Below are positions 15,879 to 25,890 of a stretch of 64,000 nucleotides of DNA, piece after piece. The stretch comes from Prolixibacteraceae bacterium (lineage in GTDB: Bacteria; Bacteroidota; Bacteroidia; Bacteroidales; Prolixibacteraceae), in assembly GCA_025355875.1 (NCBI GenBank), contig JANXYV010000154.1:1-64000 (forward strand), read 5' to 3'. Under the pieces are notes generated by a model. That model did not search any database, was not told the origin of the DNA, and saw nothing but the letters and a program-made list of their open reading frames with translations. A program made the translations under genes and the position numbers. Numbering within the stretch: the stretch's first letter is position 1; each line of letters begins with the position of its first letter.

Positions 15879-17945
15879 ATGAAACGAACTATTTTATTCC
15901 TGTTGCTTTTTGCAATGATTCATTTGGCAAATGCACAGCCGGTCACAATTTATGTTTCGCCGAATGGAAATGATCAAAACTCCGGAAAGTCGGCTGATGC
16001 GCCACTGGCTTCGCTTCAAAAAGCGCTCGACAACTGGGCAGCGATAAAAAAATCAGGACAGCCAGTTTCTGAAGCAACCATTTCGTTGGCCGGAGGAACT
16101 TATCATCTTTCGGAACCAGTCAAAATAACTCCTGAAAACGGAGGTTCTGAAAAGTCAACATTAATTATCCGCTCGGCAGAAAATCAGAAAGCGGTGTTCA
16201 ATGGTGCCCGGAAAATTTCAGGTTGGAAGAAAACCAAAAATAACATCTGGACGGTTCCGGTTCCGGAGGCCAAAGAAGGAAAATGGAATTTTAACCAACT
16301 GTTTGTAAATGGTGAGCAAAAAACACTGGCTCGCTTTCCCAACCAAGGCTTCTACTCTGTTGCAGGATTTCCTGATGGCGGTGAAGAAATCGATTACCAT
16401 CAGCCATGCAAACGGTTTCAGTTTAAAGCAGGAAACCTCAATCCAAAATGGAAGAATATCAAAGATGTTAAAGTGATCGTTTACCATTTCTGGACCGATA
16501 CACATTTGGTAATCGATACCATAGACACGAAAACCAATATTGTCACATTCAAACACGAAGCCGATAAACGTTTTACCGACGATTTCAGCAACGAAGGAGC
16601 GCGGTACATTGTGGAGAATGTCTTCGAAGGGCTGGATAGTCCCGGAGAATGGTTCCTCGATCGGCACAAAGGAGTGGTTTATTACATTCCGATGCCGGGC
16701 GAAAACATGGAAACGGCTGAAATTCTGGCTCCTGTGTCCAAAGAATTTATCCGTTTCGAAGGCGATCCGTTGGCAAAACGAGTCGAAAATGTGCGTATTG
16801 AAAACATCAGTTTTGAATACAGCAATTTCATTTTGCCTGAAAACGATGCGAATGATTATCAGGGCAGTGTCACTGTTCCGGCATCTGTTACTGCAAAGGG
16901 CGCGACCAACATCAGCATGAAAGGCTGTTCGGTTAAAAATATGGGCAATTTTGCTTTCGATATCCAAAAGGGATGTTCCGATATCCGGATTGTCGGGAAT
17001 AAGCTGGAGCACATTGCTGCCGGGGCTTTCAAAATCAATGGCGGAACCGAGAAGGATCACCCGCTGGAAAGAACCAAAAACATTACGATTTCTGATAATG
17101 AGATATTGCATTACGGCGAAAAGTATCCATCGGCAGTGGGAATCCTATTAATGAATGCTGAAGGCTGCTACATCGGCCACAACCACATTTTCGATGGCTG
17201 GTACACCGGCATTTCAATCGGCTGGGAATGGGGTTACCAACGAAGCGTCAGCCGAGACAACCTCATCGAATTCAATCATATTCACCAGATTGGTCAGGGA
17301 TTGTTATCTGATATGGGCGGAATTTATACCTTGGGCGTTTCGCCTGGAACGGTTATCCGGAACAATCTCATTCACGATGTGGAATCGAACAAATACGGTG
17401 GCTGGGGAATTTACGACGATGAAGGATCGACCCATATCCTTATTGAAAACAACATTGTTTACAACACCAAATATGCAGCGTACGATATACATTATGCCAA
17501 AGAGCTGACCGTCCGCAACAACATTTTTGCACTGGGCCGGCTGGAGGTATTAAACCGTGGCCGGCAGGAACCTCACAACACCGTATATTTCGAAAACAAC
17601 ATCGTTTACTGGAATTCGGTCAAAGATCCGTTTACCGGAAACTGGAAAGATCAGCCGTATGTTTTTCACCAGAATCCAAATATCAAGACACAGCCAAATT
17701 TCACCAATACTTTCGATGCCGATTACAACATTTATTTTAATCCACAGCAAACCCTCGGAAACATTCATTTTAACGGATTGACCTGGGACGAATGGCACCA
17801 AAAAGGGAAAGACGTTCATTCACTTTACACCGATCCGATGTTTGTCAATCCGGAGAACTACGATTTCACCTTAAAACCTGAATCTCCTGCATTTAAACTG
17901 GGCTTCAGGAATATTGACATGAGTGAAGTTGGACCAAGAAAATAA
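15879..17945 (+). CDS. Exported right-handed beta-helix enzyme, GH141-like
   Basis: This 688-residue protein has a signal peptide (cleavage near ANAQP, about residue 20). It starts with TIYVSPNGNDQNSGKSADAPLASLQKAL, the standard opening of carbohydrate-active beta-helix proteins. Repeated helix coils follow (ISMKGCSVKNMGNFAFDIQKGCSDIRIVGNKLEHI; NITISDNEIL; IRNNLIHDV; ILIENNIVYNT; LTVRNNIFAL). The insert between them (QLFVNGEQKTLARFPNQGF) is a beta-sandwich typical of GH141 and related families, whose characterised members include fucosidase and xylanase activities. The assignment to GH141 over an unclassified beta-helix family is from pattern memory only. It is 11 bp downstream of the GH3 gene and 25 bp upstream of the GH29 gene, so co-transcription is very likely. 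Confidence 0.7.
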   Translation: MKRTILFLLLFAMIHLANAQPVTIYVSPNGNDQNSGKSADAPLASLQKALDNWAAIKKSGQPVSEATISLAGGTYHLSEPVKITPENGGSEKSTLIIRSAENQKAVFNGARKISGWKKTKNNIWTVPVPEAKEGKWNFNQLFVNGEQKTLARFPNQGFYSVAGFPDGGEEIDYHQPCKRFQFKAGNLNPKWKNIKDVKVIVYHFWTDTHLVIDTIDTKTNIVTFKHEADKRFTDDFSNEGARYIVENVFEGLDSPGEWFLDRHKGVVYYIPMPGENMETAEILAPVSKEFIRFEGDPLAKRVENVRIENISFEYSNFILPENDANDYQGSVTVPASVTAKGATNISMKGCSVKNMGNFAFDIQKGCSDIRIVGNKLEHIAAGAFKINGGTEKDHPLERTKNITISDNEILHYGEKYPSAVGILLMNAEGCYIGHNHIFDGWYTGISIGWEWGYQRSVSRDNLIEFNHIHQIGQGLLSDMGGIYTLGVSPGTVIRNNLIHDVESNKYGGWGIYDDEGSTHILIENNIVYNTKYAAYDIHYAKELTVRNNIFALGRLEVLNRGRQEPHNTVYFENNIVYWNSVKDPFTGNWKDQPYVFHQNPNIKTQPNFTNTFDADYNIYFNPQQTLGNIHFNGLTWDEWHQKGKDVHSLYTDPMFVNPENYDFTLKPESPAFKLGFRNIDMSEVGPRK

Positions 17946-17970
17946 AATTAACCAATAAATAGATACAATC

Positions 17971-19344
17971 ATGAAAAAATCAATCCTACTGTTTCTACTG
18001 TTACTGGCTGTTTCTTTCGGCCAAATCTCCGCTCAGGAAGTGCCTACCAAAGAGTACGCCGACAACTACAAAAAAGTGATGGAACGCACCCAATGGTGGC
18101 GTGATGCGCGTTTCGGAATGTTCATTCATTTCGGAGCTTATGCTGTTCCTGCCCGTGGCGAATGGGTAAAATCGAACGAACGTTTGACCACCGAAACCTA
18201 TCAGAAATATGTCGATGAGTTTAATCCAAAGGATTTCGATGCCAAAGCATGGGCCAAAACTGCCAAAGCCGCCGGTATGAAATACGCTGTTTTGACTGCC
18301 AAACATCACGATGGTTTCTGCATGTTCGACAGCAAACTAACCGATTACAAACTCAGCAAAAACTTTGGAGGACGCGACCTGGTTCGGGAATTTCTGGATG
18401 CATTCCGGGCTGAAGGATTAAAAGTCGGTTTGTATTATTCGCTCATCGACTGGCATCATGCTGACTATCCGAATGTGGGTAACCATCCGCAGCGTGATGA
18501 TAAGGAATATGCAAAACGCACGTTCAACTGGGACAATTACCTGAAATACATGCACGGACAGGTTGAAGAACTGGTTAAAAACTACGGAAAACTCGACATC
18601 ATGTGGTTCGATTATTCGTTCGACGATTACAACGGCGAAAAATGGAAAGCTACTGAATTGGTTTCGATGATACGCAAATATCAGCCAGACATTATTTTGG
18701 ATAACCGTTTGACTTTAAACGAAGGCACTTCGTCGAAACAGCGCATGCTGAAAACAATCGGTGACTTTGAAAGTCCTGAGCAGGGAATTCCGGATGCACC
18801 ACTAATCGACAAATACAACAATCCGCTTCCCTGGGAAACCTGTCTCACGCTCAACGGTGGCTGGGGCTACACCGAACAGGATCACAACTGGAAATCTCCG
18901 GAACTGATCGTTCAAACCCTGGTGAATTGTGTCAGCAAAAACGGCAACCTGTTGTTGAATGTTGGACCGAATGCCCGTGGAATGATCCCTCAGGAGAGTG
19001 TGGATATTCTGACAGAAGTTGGAAAATGGATGGCAATGAATGGCGAAAGTGTTTATGGATGTGGTGCTGCCAATTTGCCTAAACCCGACTGGGGAAGGTA
19101 TACTCAAAAAGGTAATACCATTTATGCACACTGGATGAATCCAAACCTGGGACAGTTGAATACCAAAGGAATTGACGGCGACAATGTGAAGAATATTTAT
19201 CTATTGAAGTCCGGTGGTGAATTGTCCTATCAAAAGGCATGGTGGGGAAACAACGAACCCGGAAACCTGTTCATTACCGTTGGAAGTTCTCCGCAAAAGC
19301 CAGTAGAATACGATACAGTGGTGAAAATTGAACTGAAGAAATAA
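17971..19344 (+). CDS. GH29 alpha-L-fucosidase
   Basis: The 457-residue exported enzyme has a signal peptide (cleavage near QISAQE, about residue 21). It contains the GH29 signature: WWRDARFGMFIHFGAYAVPARGEWV (about 42-66), VLTAKHHDGFCMFDS (about 107-121), and LDIMWFDYSF with the expected nucleophile Asp at residue 214. NGNLLLNVGPNARGMI is the conserved C-terminal barrel strand. The enzyme would release terminal alpha-L-fucose from oligosaccharides by retention; some relatives are galactosidases or inactive. Its short length fits single-domain forms plus a small beta domain. It is the last gene before the inverted-repeat element at 19351. Confidence 0.9.
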   Translation: MKKSILLFLLLLAVSFGQISAQEVPTKEYADNYKKVMERTQWWRDARFGMFIHFGAYAVPARGEWVKSNERLTTETYQKYVDEFNPKDFDAKAWAKTAKAAGMKYAVLTAKHHDGFCMFDSKLTDYKLSKNFGGRDLVREFLDAFRAEGLKVGLYYSLIDWHHADYPNVGNHPQRDDKEYAKRTFNWDNYLKYMHGQVEELVKNYGKLDIMWFDYSFDDYNGEKWKATELVSMIRKYQPDIILDNRLTLNEGTSSKQRMLKTIGDFESPEQGIPDAPLIDKYNNPLPWETCLTLNGGWGYTEQDHNWKSPELIVQTLVNCVSKNGNLLLNVGPNARGMIPQESVDILTEVGKWMAMNGESVYGCGAANLPKPDWGRYTQKGNTIYAHWMNPNLGQLNTKGIDGDNVKNIYLLKSGGELSYQKAWWGNNEPGNLFITVGSSPQKPVEYDTVVKIELKK

Positions 19345-19350
19345 CAAGAT

Positions 19351-19483
19351 TGAGGCTGTCTCAAAAGTCAAAATACTTGCGAATCAGGTCATCCCGAATT
19401 TATTTCGGGATCTGATAAACAATGCGTTGGGATCCTGAAACAAGTTCAGGATGACGGTATCAATGACTTTTGAGACAGCCTCA
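19351..19483. mobile_element. MITE-like element with 20-bp perfect terminal inverted repeats
   Basis: The ends TGAGGCTGTCTCAAAAGTCA (19351-19370) and its exact reverse complement (19464-19483) enclose 93 bases. Inside are two further hairpins: ATCCCGAA/TTCGGGAT (19391-19411) and ATCCTGAA/TTCAGGAT (19432-19452). There is no coding capacity. It starts six bases after the GH29 stop, and the right end lies 28 bp before the next gene. No target duplication is obvious. The structure suggests a non-autonomous transposon or dispersed intergenic repeat, and the hairpins could also attenuate transcription between the two genes. Confidence 0.75.
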
Positions 19484-19511
19484 TGTTGGACAACTCATTT
19501 ATTCTCTTTTC

Positions 19512-21410
19512 ATGAAAAAATATATTTCAATACTGATCCTCTTCCTGACCATTTCAGGATTTTCAGCCGCAATCAATCCCGATTCTCCGGAAGCCAAATA
19601 CCAGGCTGTTCAAACCAAACTTCAAACCGGATGGGGAACTTTCAACCACAAAAGTGTGTTGAGCCATGTATTATTGCCCGAAGGATTCGCAATGAATATC
19701 GGCATCAAACTGCACCAGAATAATGCTGACAATTACCTGAAAGAAGCCTATATCTCCTCACGCGGACCAAGGCCCGAGAAAATTACTCCCGGATACAAAG
19801 CCTATGATGGCAGTTATTCCGACCTGACTGTGGAATGGAATGGAGTGAAATTTAGGATCGAAAGTGCGACCACGGACAATCAGGATCTGATGTTGCTGGT
19901 TACTCCGATCCAAAATCCGGAGAATATTCCGTCAGTTATACTGGAAACCGGAATGCTTTGGAACCGATCGGGAAATCTTGAATTGGAAGGAAATGTCATT
20001 CAGGTGAAAACAAAAAACAGGAATTTAACTGTTCGTTCAACCGGTCTTCAGGGAAAGGAATTTCTGGCCAATACTTCACCTTATCTTGCCGTCAAATTCG
20101 ATCAGCCGGTAGCTTTTTATACCGGAGAGCCTAAAAGTCTTAATCAGATCAAAGAGTTGGTTGCCAAACGGAGATCGGAACTCGAATTGAAGTTTTCAAA
20201 ATATGGAGAATTTGCTCCGACTTATCAGGCCATCCAGAGTGTGGTTGGGTGGAATGTCATTTTTGATGCTTCCAAAGAGCGGATAATCATCCCGGTGAGC
20301 CGTTTGTGGAACGACAATTTTGGCGGTCAATATGTTTTGTTCGACTGGGATACCTATTTTGGTGCATGGATGGCCAGTATGGAATGTAAAGAACTGGCGT
20401 ATGCCAATGCGGTGGAAATCACCAAGTCCATTACTCCGGGAGGTTTTATTCCCAACTTCTCCGGTTCGTATGGAAACGCTTCATTCGACCGCTCGCAACC
20501 TCCGGTTGGCAGTCTGGTTTTCAATGCACTGTATAAGAAATTTCAGGACAAATGGCTGCTCGAATATGTGTACGACGATCTCCTGAAATGGAACCGGTGG
20601 TGGCCCAAAAACCGCGACAACAAAGGTTTGCTTTGTTGGGGATCTAGTGCAGTTGAACCACCTCTGAAATCAGATGGAGGAACCAACGAATGGCAGGGAG
20701 CAGCCTGGGAATCCGGACTGGATAATTCGCCGATGTTCGACAAAGTTCCGTTCAACAAACAAACCCATCTACTTGAATTGGCCGATGCCGGACTGATGGG
20801 CTTGTATGTGATGGATTGCGATCAACTGGCCGAAATAGCCAACATTCTTGGAAAAACTCAGGATGCCAAAGAGCTGAAAGAACGTGGCGAATACTACCGA
20901 AAAAATCTTGCTCAGCTGTGGGACGAAAATGCCGGAATCTACAAAAACAAACGGACCGATACCGGCGAACTTTCACCCCGGATTTCGCCCACCAATTTTT
21001 ATCCGCTACTTGCTAATGCTCCAACACAAGGACAGGCAGAACGGATGATCAAGGATCATTTGCTGAATCCGGAAGAGTTTAATGGCGAGTGGATGATGCC
21101 TTCAATTTCGGCAACCGATCCGGCTTTCAAAGATCAGGATTACTGGCGCGGACGAATCTGGGGACCGATGAATTTTCTGGTTTACCTGGGACTGAAGAAT
21201 TACGATCTTCCGAAGGCTAGAGGAGTGTTGGCCGAAAAATCGAACCGCCTGATGATGGAAAATGTGAAACTAAATGGCTACATCTATGAAAATTACAATG
21301 GTATCACCGGTAACGTAAAAGATCCTGCTGAAGGAAAACGAATGGGGGACAATTACTACCACTGGGGCGCTTTGCTGGGATTTATCAAGCTGATTGAAAA
21401 CGGGTTCTAG
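19512..21410 (+). CDS. GH63-like alpha-glucosidase / trehalase-type (alpha/alpha)6-barrel enzyme
   Basis: The ORF track begins at a TTG inside the inverted-repeat element. ATG at 19512 is preferred because it opens the signal peptide MKKYISILILFLTISGFSAA, giving 632 residues. The N-terminal beta-sandwich is followed by an (alpha/alpha)6 barrel with FDWDTYFGAWMASM, TPGGFIPNFSG, QGAAWESGLDNSPMFD and DYWRGRIWGPMNFLVYLGL. These are hallmarks of GH63 and related clan GH-G enzymes (mannosyl-oligosaccharide glucosidase and relatives), which act on alpha-glucosides by inversion. The substrate here is unknown. It is the final gene of the plus-strand enzyme cluster. Confidence 0.8.
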   Translation: MKKYISILILFLTISGFSAAINPDSPEAKYQAVQTKLQTGWGTFNHKSVLSHVLLPEGFAMNIGIKLHQNNADNYLKEAYISSRGPRPEKITPGYKAYDGSYSDLTVEWNGVKFRIESATTDNQDLMLLVTPIQNPENIPSVILETGMLWNRSGNLELEGNVIQVKTKNRNLTVRSTGLQGKEFLANTSPYLAVKFDQPVAFYTGEPKSLNQIKELVAKRRSELELKFSKYGEFAPTYQAIQSVVGWNVIFDASKERIIIPVSRLWNDNFGGQYVLFDWDTYFGAWMASMECKELAYANAVEITKSITPGGFIPNFSGSYGNASFDRSQPPVGSLVFNALYKKFQDKWLLEYVYDDLLKWNRWWPKNRDNKGLLCWGSSAVEPPLKSDGGTNEWQGAAWESGLDNSPMFDKVPFNKQTHLLELADAGLMGLYVMDCDQLAEIANILGKTQDAKELKERGEYYRKNLAQLWDENAGIYKNKRTDTGELSPRISPTNFYPLLANAPTQGQAERMIKDHLLNPEEFNGEWMMPSISATDPAFKDQDYWRGRIWGPMNFLVYLGLKNYDLPKARGVLAEKSNRLMMENVKLNGYIYENYNGITGNVKDPAEGKRMGDNYYHWGALLGFIKLIENGF

Positions 21411-21471
21411 ACGATTGAGTTTTCTGAAACATTATTTTTTTCGAATATTCGCTTCTGTTTCGGCATATTGT

Positions 21472-21502
21472 CTTGTCGGTATTCGGCAGATTCTTAATTT
21501 TG
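21472..21502 (+). promoter_or_regulatory. Candidate promoter for the TPR gene
   Basis: CTTG (21472-21475) is followed after 19 bases by TAATTTTG (21495-21502), which matches the Bacteroidota -7 consensus TAnnTTTG fully and the -33 TTTG at three of four positions. Transcription would start about 20 bases before the ATG at 21528. Confidence 0.5.
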
Positions 21503-21527
21503 CCAGCCAAATAATAATTTGTACAAC

Positions 21528-22031
21528 ATGAAAAAGACTATTCAGGTAATCCTTCTGGTTCTTATTTGTTCAGTCGGACAGGCCAAAAGCGCGAAAGAAT
21601 ATTACAACGAAGCCAACGAAAAGCTCGATCAGAAAAGATATAAGGAGGCAATCCGCGAATACAATAAGGCGATTGAAATAGACGAATCTTTTGCTGCGGC
21701 CTATTACAACAGGGGAATAGCTAAAAATGACCTAAAAGATTACAAGGGGGCACTTTCAGACTATTCAAAAACAATTGAACTGAACCCAACCCACGCGTTG
21801 GCATACAATAACCGCGGATTAGTCAGGAAATCACTGAACGATCTTGATGGTGCTTACGAAGACTATTGCAAAGCAATTGAAATCAATCCAAATTTTGCTT
21901 CCGCCTATTTTAACCGGGGGAGCATCAAAGTGCTGAAAGAACAACCAGAACTTAGTTGTGAAGATTTTAAACAAGCACTTGTTCTTGGCCAAAATAAGGC
22001 ACTGGAATATATTTCGAAATACTGCAAATAG
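21528..22031 (+). CDS. Exported TPR-repeat protein
   Basis: The listed frame starts at TTG (21519). ATG at 21528 is favoured because it begins the signal peptide MKKTIQVILLVLICSVGQAKS, giving 167 residues. The mature part is made of tetratricopeptide repeats: YYNEANEKLDQKRYKEAIREYNKAIEIDE, then AAYYNRGIAKNDLKDYKGALSDYSKTIELNP, LAYNNRGLVRKSLNDLDGAYEDYCKAIEINP and a final partial copy. Such periplasmic TPR proteins mediate protein-protein contacts; no partner is evident. The stop codon lies six bases from the convergent GH95 stop. Confidence 0.85.
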   Translation: MKKTIQVILLVLICSVGQAKSAKEYYNEANEKLDQKRYKEAIREYNKAIEIDESFAAAYYNRGIAKNDLKDYKGALSDYSKTIELNPTHALAYNNRGLVRKSLNDLDGAYEDYCKAIEINPNFASAYFNRGSIKVLKEQPELSCEDFKQALVLGQNKALEYISKYCK

Positions 22032-22037
22032 ACTAAA

Positions 22038-24488
22038 TTATTTAGTTACTTTGATCACCTCACCTTTCCGTGTATCAACATCATACTCGTAAATTTTCTT
22101 CAATACCGGCGCTGAAACTTTATTTTCAGAATGATTCAGTGTTGTTTGAATCTTAGCAACGGTAAAGAATGCATTTGGGTTTTCTCCATTGGCAACTTTC
22201 AATCCTTTGCCTTTCAGCGGAGAATAAGAACGAATGCGGCAATTTCCACCAAGCGAAGATTTGATGGTGGCTTTTACCACCTCGCCATTTTTCCATTGCA
22301 TTCTCACCTCGAAACCACCAAAAGCCTTCAATCCGCTTACACTTCCATCTTTCCAAATCGAAGGAAGCGCAGGCAACAGCTGAATGGCCCCATCCTGACT
22401 CTGAAGCAGCATTTCTGCAATTCCGGAGGTGCATCCAAAGTTACCGTCAATCTGGAAAGGCGGATGTGCATCGAAAAGATTTGGATAGGTTCCTCCCTGC
22501 ATTCTTCCGCCGCCCAAAATGGGTTTCAGCTGTTCGGTGATCAATTTGTAGGCATGATCACCATCGAGCAAACGTGCCCAGAAATTGACTTTCCAACCCA
22601 TCGACCATCCGGTTGAAGCATCACCACGGGCAATTAAAGTGGTTTTTGCCGCATTGAATAATTCAGGATTACGATAGGGCGAAATCTGGTTCGAAGGGAA
22701 AAGTCCGTACAAATGAGAAACGTGCCGGTGTTTATCGTCCGGATTATCCAAATCTTCCATCCATTCCTGCAATTGTCCCCATTTCCCGACTTGCATAGGC
22801 GGCATCCTTTTTAAGGTTTCGCTCAAAGTTACCGACAATTCCTGATCGGTATTCAAAATATGAGCTGCTTCCATGGTTTTTGTGAACAGATCGAATACCA
22901 GTTGGTTGTCCATGGTAACTCCGGCAGCCAAAGTTGATGGCCGGCCCTGTGGGTTATTTTCAGGAGAAGTAGATGGACAAACAACCAGCCAATGATTTAC
23001 CGGTTCTTCCACCAGGTAATCGAGGAAAAACATGGCTGCTCCTTTGATCGCCGGATAAATCGATTTCAGGTATTCTTTATCGCCATTGTATGCATACTTC
23101 TCGAACAGATGTTGAGAAAGCCAGGCAGCACCCATCGGCCACATGCCCCAGGTTGCCCCATCGATCGGTCCGTTAATGCGCCATATATCGGTATTGTGGT
23201 GCAAAACCCAGCCTCCGGCGCCATACATATCTTTGGCTGTTTGTTTCCCGGTTTCCGAAAGTTCCCGAATCATTTGAATCAATGGCTCATTCATTTCGGT
23301 CATGTTGGTAATTTCTGAGGGCCAGTAATTCATTTCAGTGTTGATATTCACCGTGTATTTGCTGTCCCATGCCGGTGCCAGCTGATCGGTCCAGATTCCC
23401 TGAAGATTCGCAGGTTGTCCGCCTTGTCGCGAAGCTGAAATCAGCAAATAACGACCAAACTGGAAATAAAGGCTTACAAACTGAGGATCGTTTCCTTTTG
23501 CGAAGTCTGCCAAACGCACATTGGTTGGATTTTTAACAGCATCAGTTACACCCAGATCAAGTTTTACTCTATTGAAATAGTTTTGAAAATCGGCGACATG
23601 ATCTTTCAAAATCTGGTCGTAATTCTTTTTTAAGGCTTTCTGAAGATAGCTGGTCGCCCTTTCTTCTTCGTTGGCACTTAAATCATGGTAGTTCACGAAA
23701 TTGGTAGCAATGGAAATATAAAGCGTAACTTCATCAGCATTGGCCACATTCAGAGAACCTTCGGAAGCAGTCACAGTACCACTTTTAGCCACGATTTTTA
23801 CTCGGGCCTGAAATTTTACACTTCCCGGCATCTTTTCAAATTCGCTTGTAATTCCTGATAGGATGAGTTCGCCGTCAGCATTCGAAGTAACGGTTACTTC
23901 CGAAGGTTTTGGGCGATCCATAGTGGCTGAAAATGTTACTGAACCAGGCTTATTGGCCTTGATCCGGGCAACGATGACCTGATCAGGAAAAGATGAAAAC
24001 ACACTTGTTTCGTATTTCACGCCATTTGACTCGTAACGGGAAGAGGCTGTTGCTTTTTCCAGATTGAGTTCACGGTAATAGTTCGTAAAATGCTCATGTC
24101 CGGGGAAAGTCAATTTCAGGTTACCCACGGTTTGGTAGGGCATTCCGTGCGACTTTTTCGTAATAATACTCTTATTCACCAAATCCTGTGCTTCCTTGTA
24201 TTTGCCACCAAATATCAGTTGCCTGACTTCAGGCAAAGCCGCTTTTGCATCCGGATTATCGTTCCGGTTAGGTTGCCCGGCCCATAAGGTATTTTCGTTC
24301 AATTGAATGACTTCATTACTTGGATTGCCAAAAACCATCGCTCCCAAACGGCCATTCCCTATCGGCAAAGCTTCAACCCATTGTTTGGCGGGCTGGTCGT
24401 ACCAAAGTTTTAACAAGGAGTTATCCTGAGCATTGACTTCAAAAACTATTGCCAGACTCAATACCCAATAAGCGATTATCTTCTTCAT
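22038..24488 (-). CDS. GH95 alpha-L-fucosidase / alpha-L-galactosidase
   Basis: The frame is open to 24515, but ATG at 24488 starts the signal peptide [21 protein letters not shown], giving 816 residues. The N-terminal beta-sandwich opens with [27 protein letters not shown] and [13 protein letters not shown]. The (alpha/alpha)6 barrel has [13 protein letters not shown] (the Asn that activates water), [27 protein letters not shown] (general acid Glu) and [17 protein letters not shown] (general base region Asp). These match the catalytic set known from GH95. The enzyme removes alpha-1,2-linked fucose, or L-galactose, as found on xyloglucan side chains. It is the last gene of the 18-gene minus-strand run. 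Confidence 0.92.
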   Translation of the reverse strand: MKKIIAYWVLSLAIVFEVNAQDNSLLKLWYDQPAKQWVEALPIGNGRLGAMVFGNPSNEVIQLNENTLWAGQPNRNDNPDAKAALPEVRQLIFGGKYKEAQDLVNKSIITKKSHGMPYQTVGNLKLTFPGHEHFTNYYRELNLEKATASSRYESNGVKYETSVFSSFPDQVIVARIKANKPGSVTFSATMDRPKPSEVTVTSNADGELILSGITSEFEKMPGSVKFQARVKIVAKSGTVTASEGSLNVANADEVTLYISIATNFVNYHDLSANEEERATSYLQKALKKNYDQILKDHVADFQNYFNRVKLDLGVTDAVKNPTNVRLADFAKGNDPQFVSLYFQFGRYLLISASRQGGQPANLQGIWTDQLAPAWDSKYTVNINTEMNYWPSEITNMTEMNEPLIQMIRELSETGKQTAKDMYGAGGWVLHHNTDIWRINGPIDGATWGMWPMGAAWLSQHLFEKYAYNGDKEYLKSIYPAIKGAAMFFLDYLVEEPVNHWLVVCPSTSPENNPQGRPSTLAAGVTMDNQLVFDLFTKTMEAAHILNTDQELSVTLSETLKRMPPMQVGKWGQLQEWMEDLDNPDDKHRHVSHLYGLFPSNQISPYRNPELFNAAKTTLIARGDASTGWSMGWKVNFWARLLDGDHAYKLITEQLKPILGGGRMQGGTYPNLFDAHPPFQIDGNFGCTSGIAEMLLQSQDGAIQLLPALPSIWKDGSVSGLKAFGGFEVRMQWKNGEVVKATIKSSLGGNCRIRSYSPLKGKGLKVANGENPNAFFTVAKIQTTLNHSENKVSAPVLKKIYEYDVDTRKGEVIKVTK

Positions 24489-24523
24489 TTCTTTTCGATA
24501 TAATTCAAAGTTCAATTTGCATT

Positions 24524-25873
24524 TTATTTAAACTGCACCCAGTCAATTTCAACCAGATTTTCATCTTTCAGCACCACAACCAAATTATGGATTCCAGCCT
24601 GAAATTTGGATACTTTTGCTTCAACCGTGTTCCAACTTTTACCTTTTGGAACTTTAACTTCGGCCATCACCGGCCCATCAATTTTATCCAGATGAATTTG
24701 AAGAGTGCTTCCTTTTTCAGACAAAGCCTTGACTTGAAATGATTTTAGCTTCGATTTACCAAAATCAACGGTATTGTATTTCACCCAGGAACTTTTGCTT
24801 TTCAGTATGGTTTTCCAGCCTTTGAAGGTATTGGTCGAATCCAGAAATGCAATGGAGGAACCGGTTTCGCTTTTGCTGCTGTACCGGTCGATTTCAATTG
24901 TATTTGTAGCGCTGGTCACTCCCACGCCACGAAATGTTGGTGTTACTTTTTGAATGGTTCCATCAGCATTAAAGAATAGACTGTCGGCACAAATTGATCG
25001 GTTTTTATCGAATTTGGGTGAATAGGCATCCTGATGATAAAATAAGTACCATTGATCTTTGTACTGAACGAAAGACTGGTGATTGGTCCAACAGTTCATG
25101 GGCGATTCGTCCATCACCACTCCTGCCATTTTGAAAGGTCCCATCGGATTGTCACCAATGGCGTATTCAAGCCTTTCGATTTTGTTTTCCACATGCGGAA
25201 TGGTCAGGTAATAAATTCCTTTGCGTTCAAACAAAAAAGGGCCTTCTTTCAGGCCTTTCGACGGAAGATTAGCAATAATCTGTGGTTCTGAGGCCAACTC
25301 GGTCATGTTATCTTTCAGTTTTGCCACAACGATGTTTCCCATGGCCCAGTACAAATAGGCCTGTCCGTCTTTGTCGATAAACACGTTGGGATCGATGCCA
25401 AACACTCCTTTTATCGGTTCTGGAAGCGGCAGATATGGCCCTTCAGGTTTATCGGCGATGGCCACTCCGATTCCAAAACCCTTCCTTCCGTTGGCATCGG
25501 CCACATTTTTGTTTGCCGGAAAATAGAAGTAATACTTTCCGTTGCGTTCGATACAATCGGGAGCCCACATACTGTAGGAAGTTGAATCGACCCATTTTAC
25601 TTTGTTCTGGCTTACGATCATCCCTTGATCGGTCCAGTCGGTTAGGTTTTCAGAAGAAAACACATGATAATCTGCCATACAAAACCAGTCTTTGCGTCCC
25701 GGTTTTTCTGCGGGGGTAGGAATGTCGTGCGAAGGAAATACATAGACTTTCCCATTGAATACTCTTGCCGTTGGATCGGCAGAAAACTGGTTCCGAACAA
25801 TTGGGTTTTGAGCTGAAAGAGTATTGATTCCGATCAGAGCTAAACCGAAAATGAATAATTTATAATTTTTCAT
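24524..25873 (-). CDS. GH43 glycosidase with C-terminal CBM6
   Basis: The ORF track extends to 25981, but its first 36 residues overlap the GH9 coding end and look unnatural. ATG at 25873 opens the signal peptide [22 protein letters not shown], giving 449 residues. The five-bladed propeller carries the GH43 residues: base Asp in [12 protein letters not shown], Asp in [13 protein letters not shown], and acid Glu in [12 protein letters not shown]. The last 120 residues are a CBM6-like beta-sandwich ([44 protein letters not shown]). The likely role is alpha-L-arabinofuranosidase or beta-xylosidase on arabinoxylan-type chains. It lies 35 bp upstream of GH95. Confidence 0.88.
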   Translation of the reverse strand: MKNYKLFIFGLALIGINTLSAQNPIVRNQFSADPTARVFNGKVYVFPSHDIPTPAEKPGRKDWFCMADYHVFSSENLTDWTDQGMIVSQNKVKWVDSTSYSMWAPDCIERNGKYYFYFPANKNVADANGRKGFGIGVAIADKPEGPYLPLPEPIKGVFGIDPNVFIDKDGQAYLYWAMGNIVVAKLKDNMTELASEPQIIANLPSKGLKEGPFLFERKGIYYLTIPHVENKIERLEYAIGDNPMGPFKMAGVVMDESPMNCWTNHQSFVQYKDQWYLFYHQDAYSPKFDKNRSICADSLFFNADGTIQKVTPTFRGVGVTSATNTIEIDRYSSKSETGSSIAFLDSTNTFKGWKTILKSKSSWVKYNTVDFGKSKLKSFQVKALSEKGSTLQIHLDKIDGPVMAEVKVPKGKSWNTVEAKVSKFQAGIHNLVVVLKDENLVEIDWVQFK

Positions 25874-25890
25874 GATTATTTTTTTATGTA

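Noticed and set aside
16218-17111. 297-residue minus-strand ORF
   Set aside because: It is wholly antisense to the GH141-like gene, has no signal or family pattern and has biased composition (shadow of the real frame).
19470-19511. Upstream N-terminal extension of the GH63-like protein
   Set aside because: It begins with TTG inside the inverted-repeat element and delays the signal peptide; ATG at 19512 is better.
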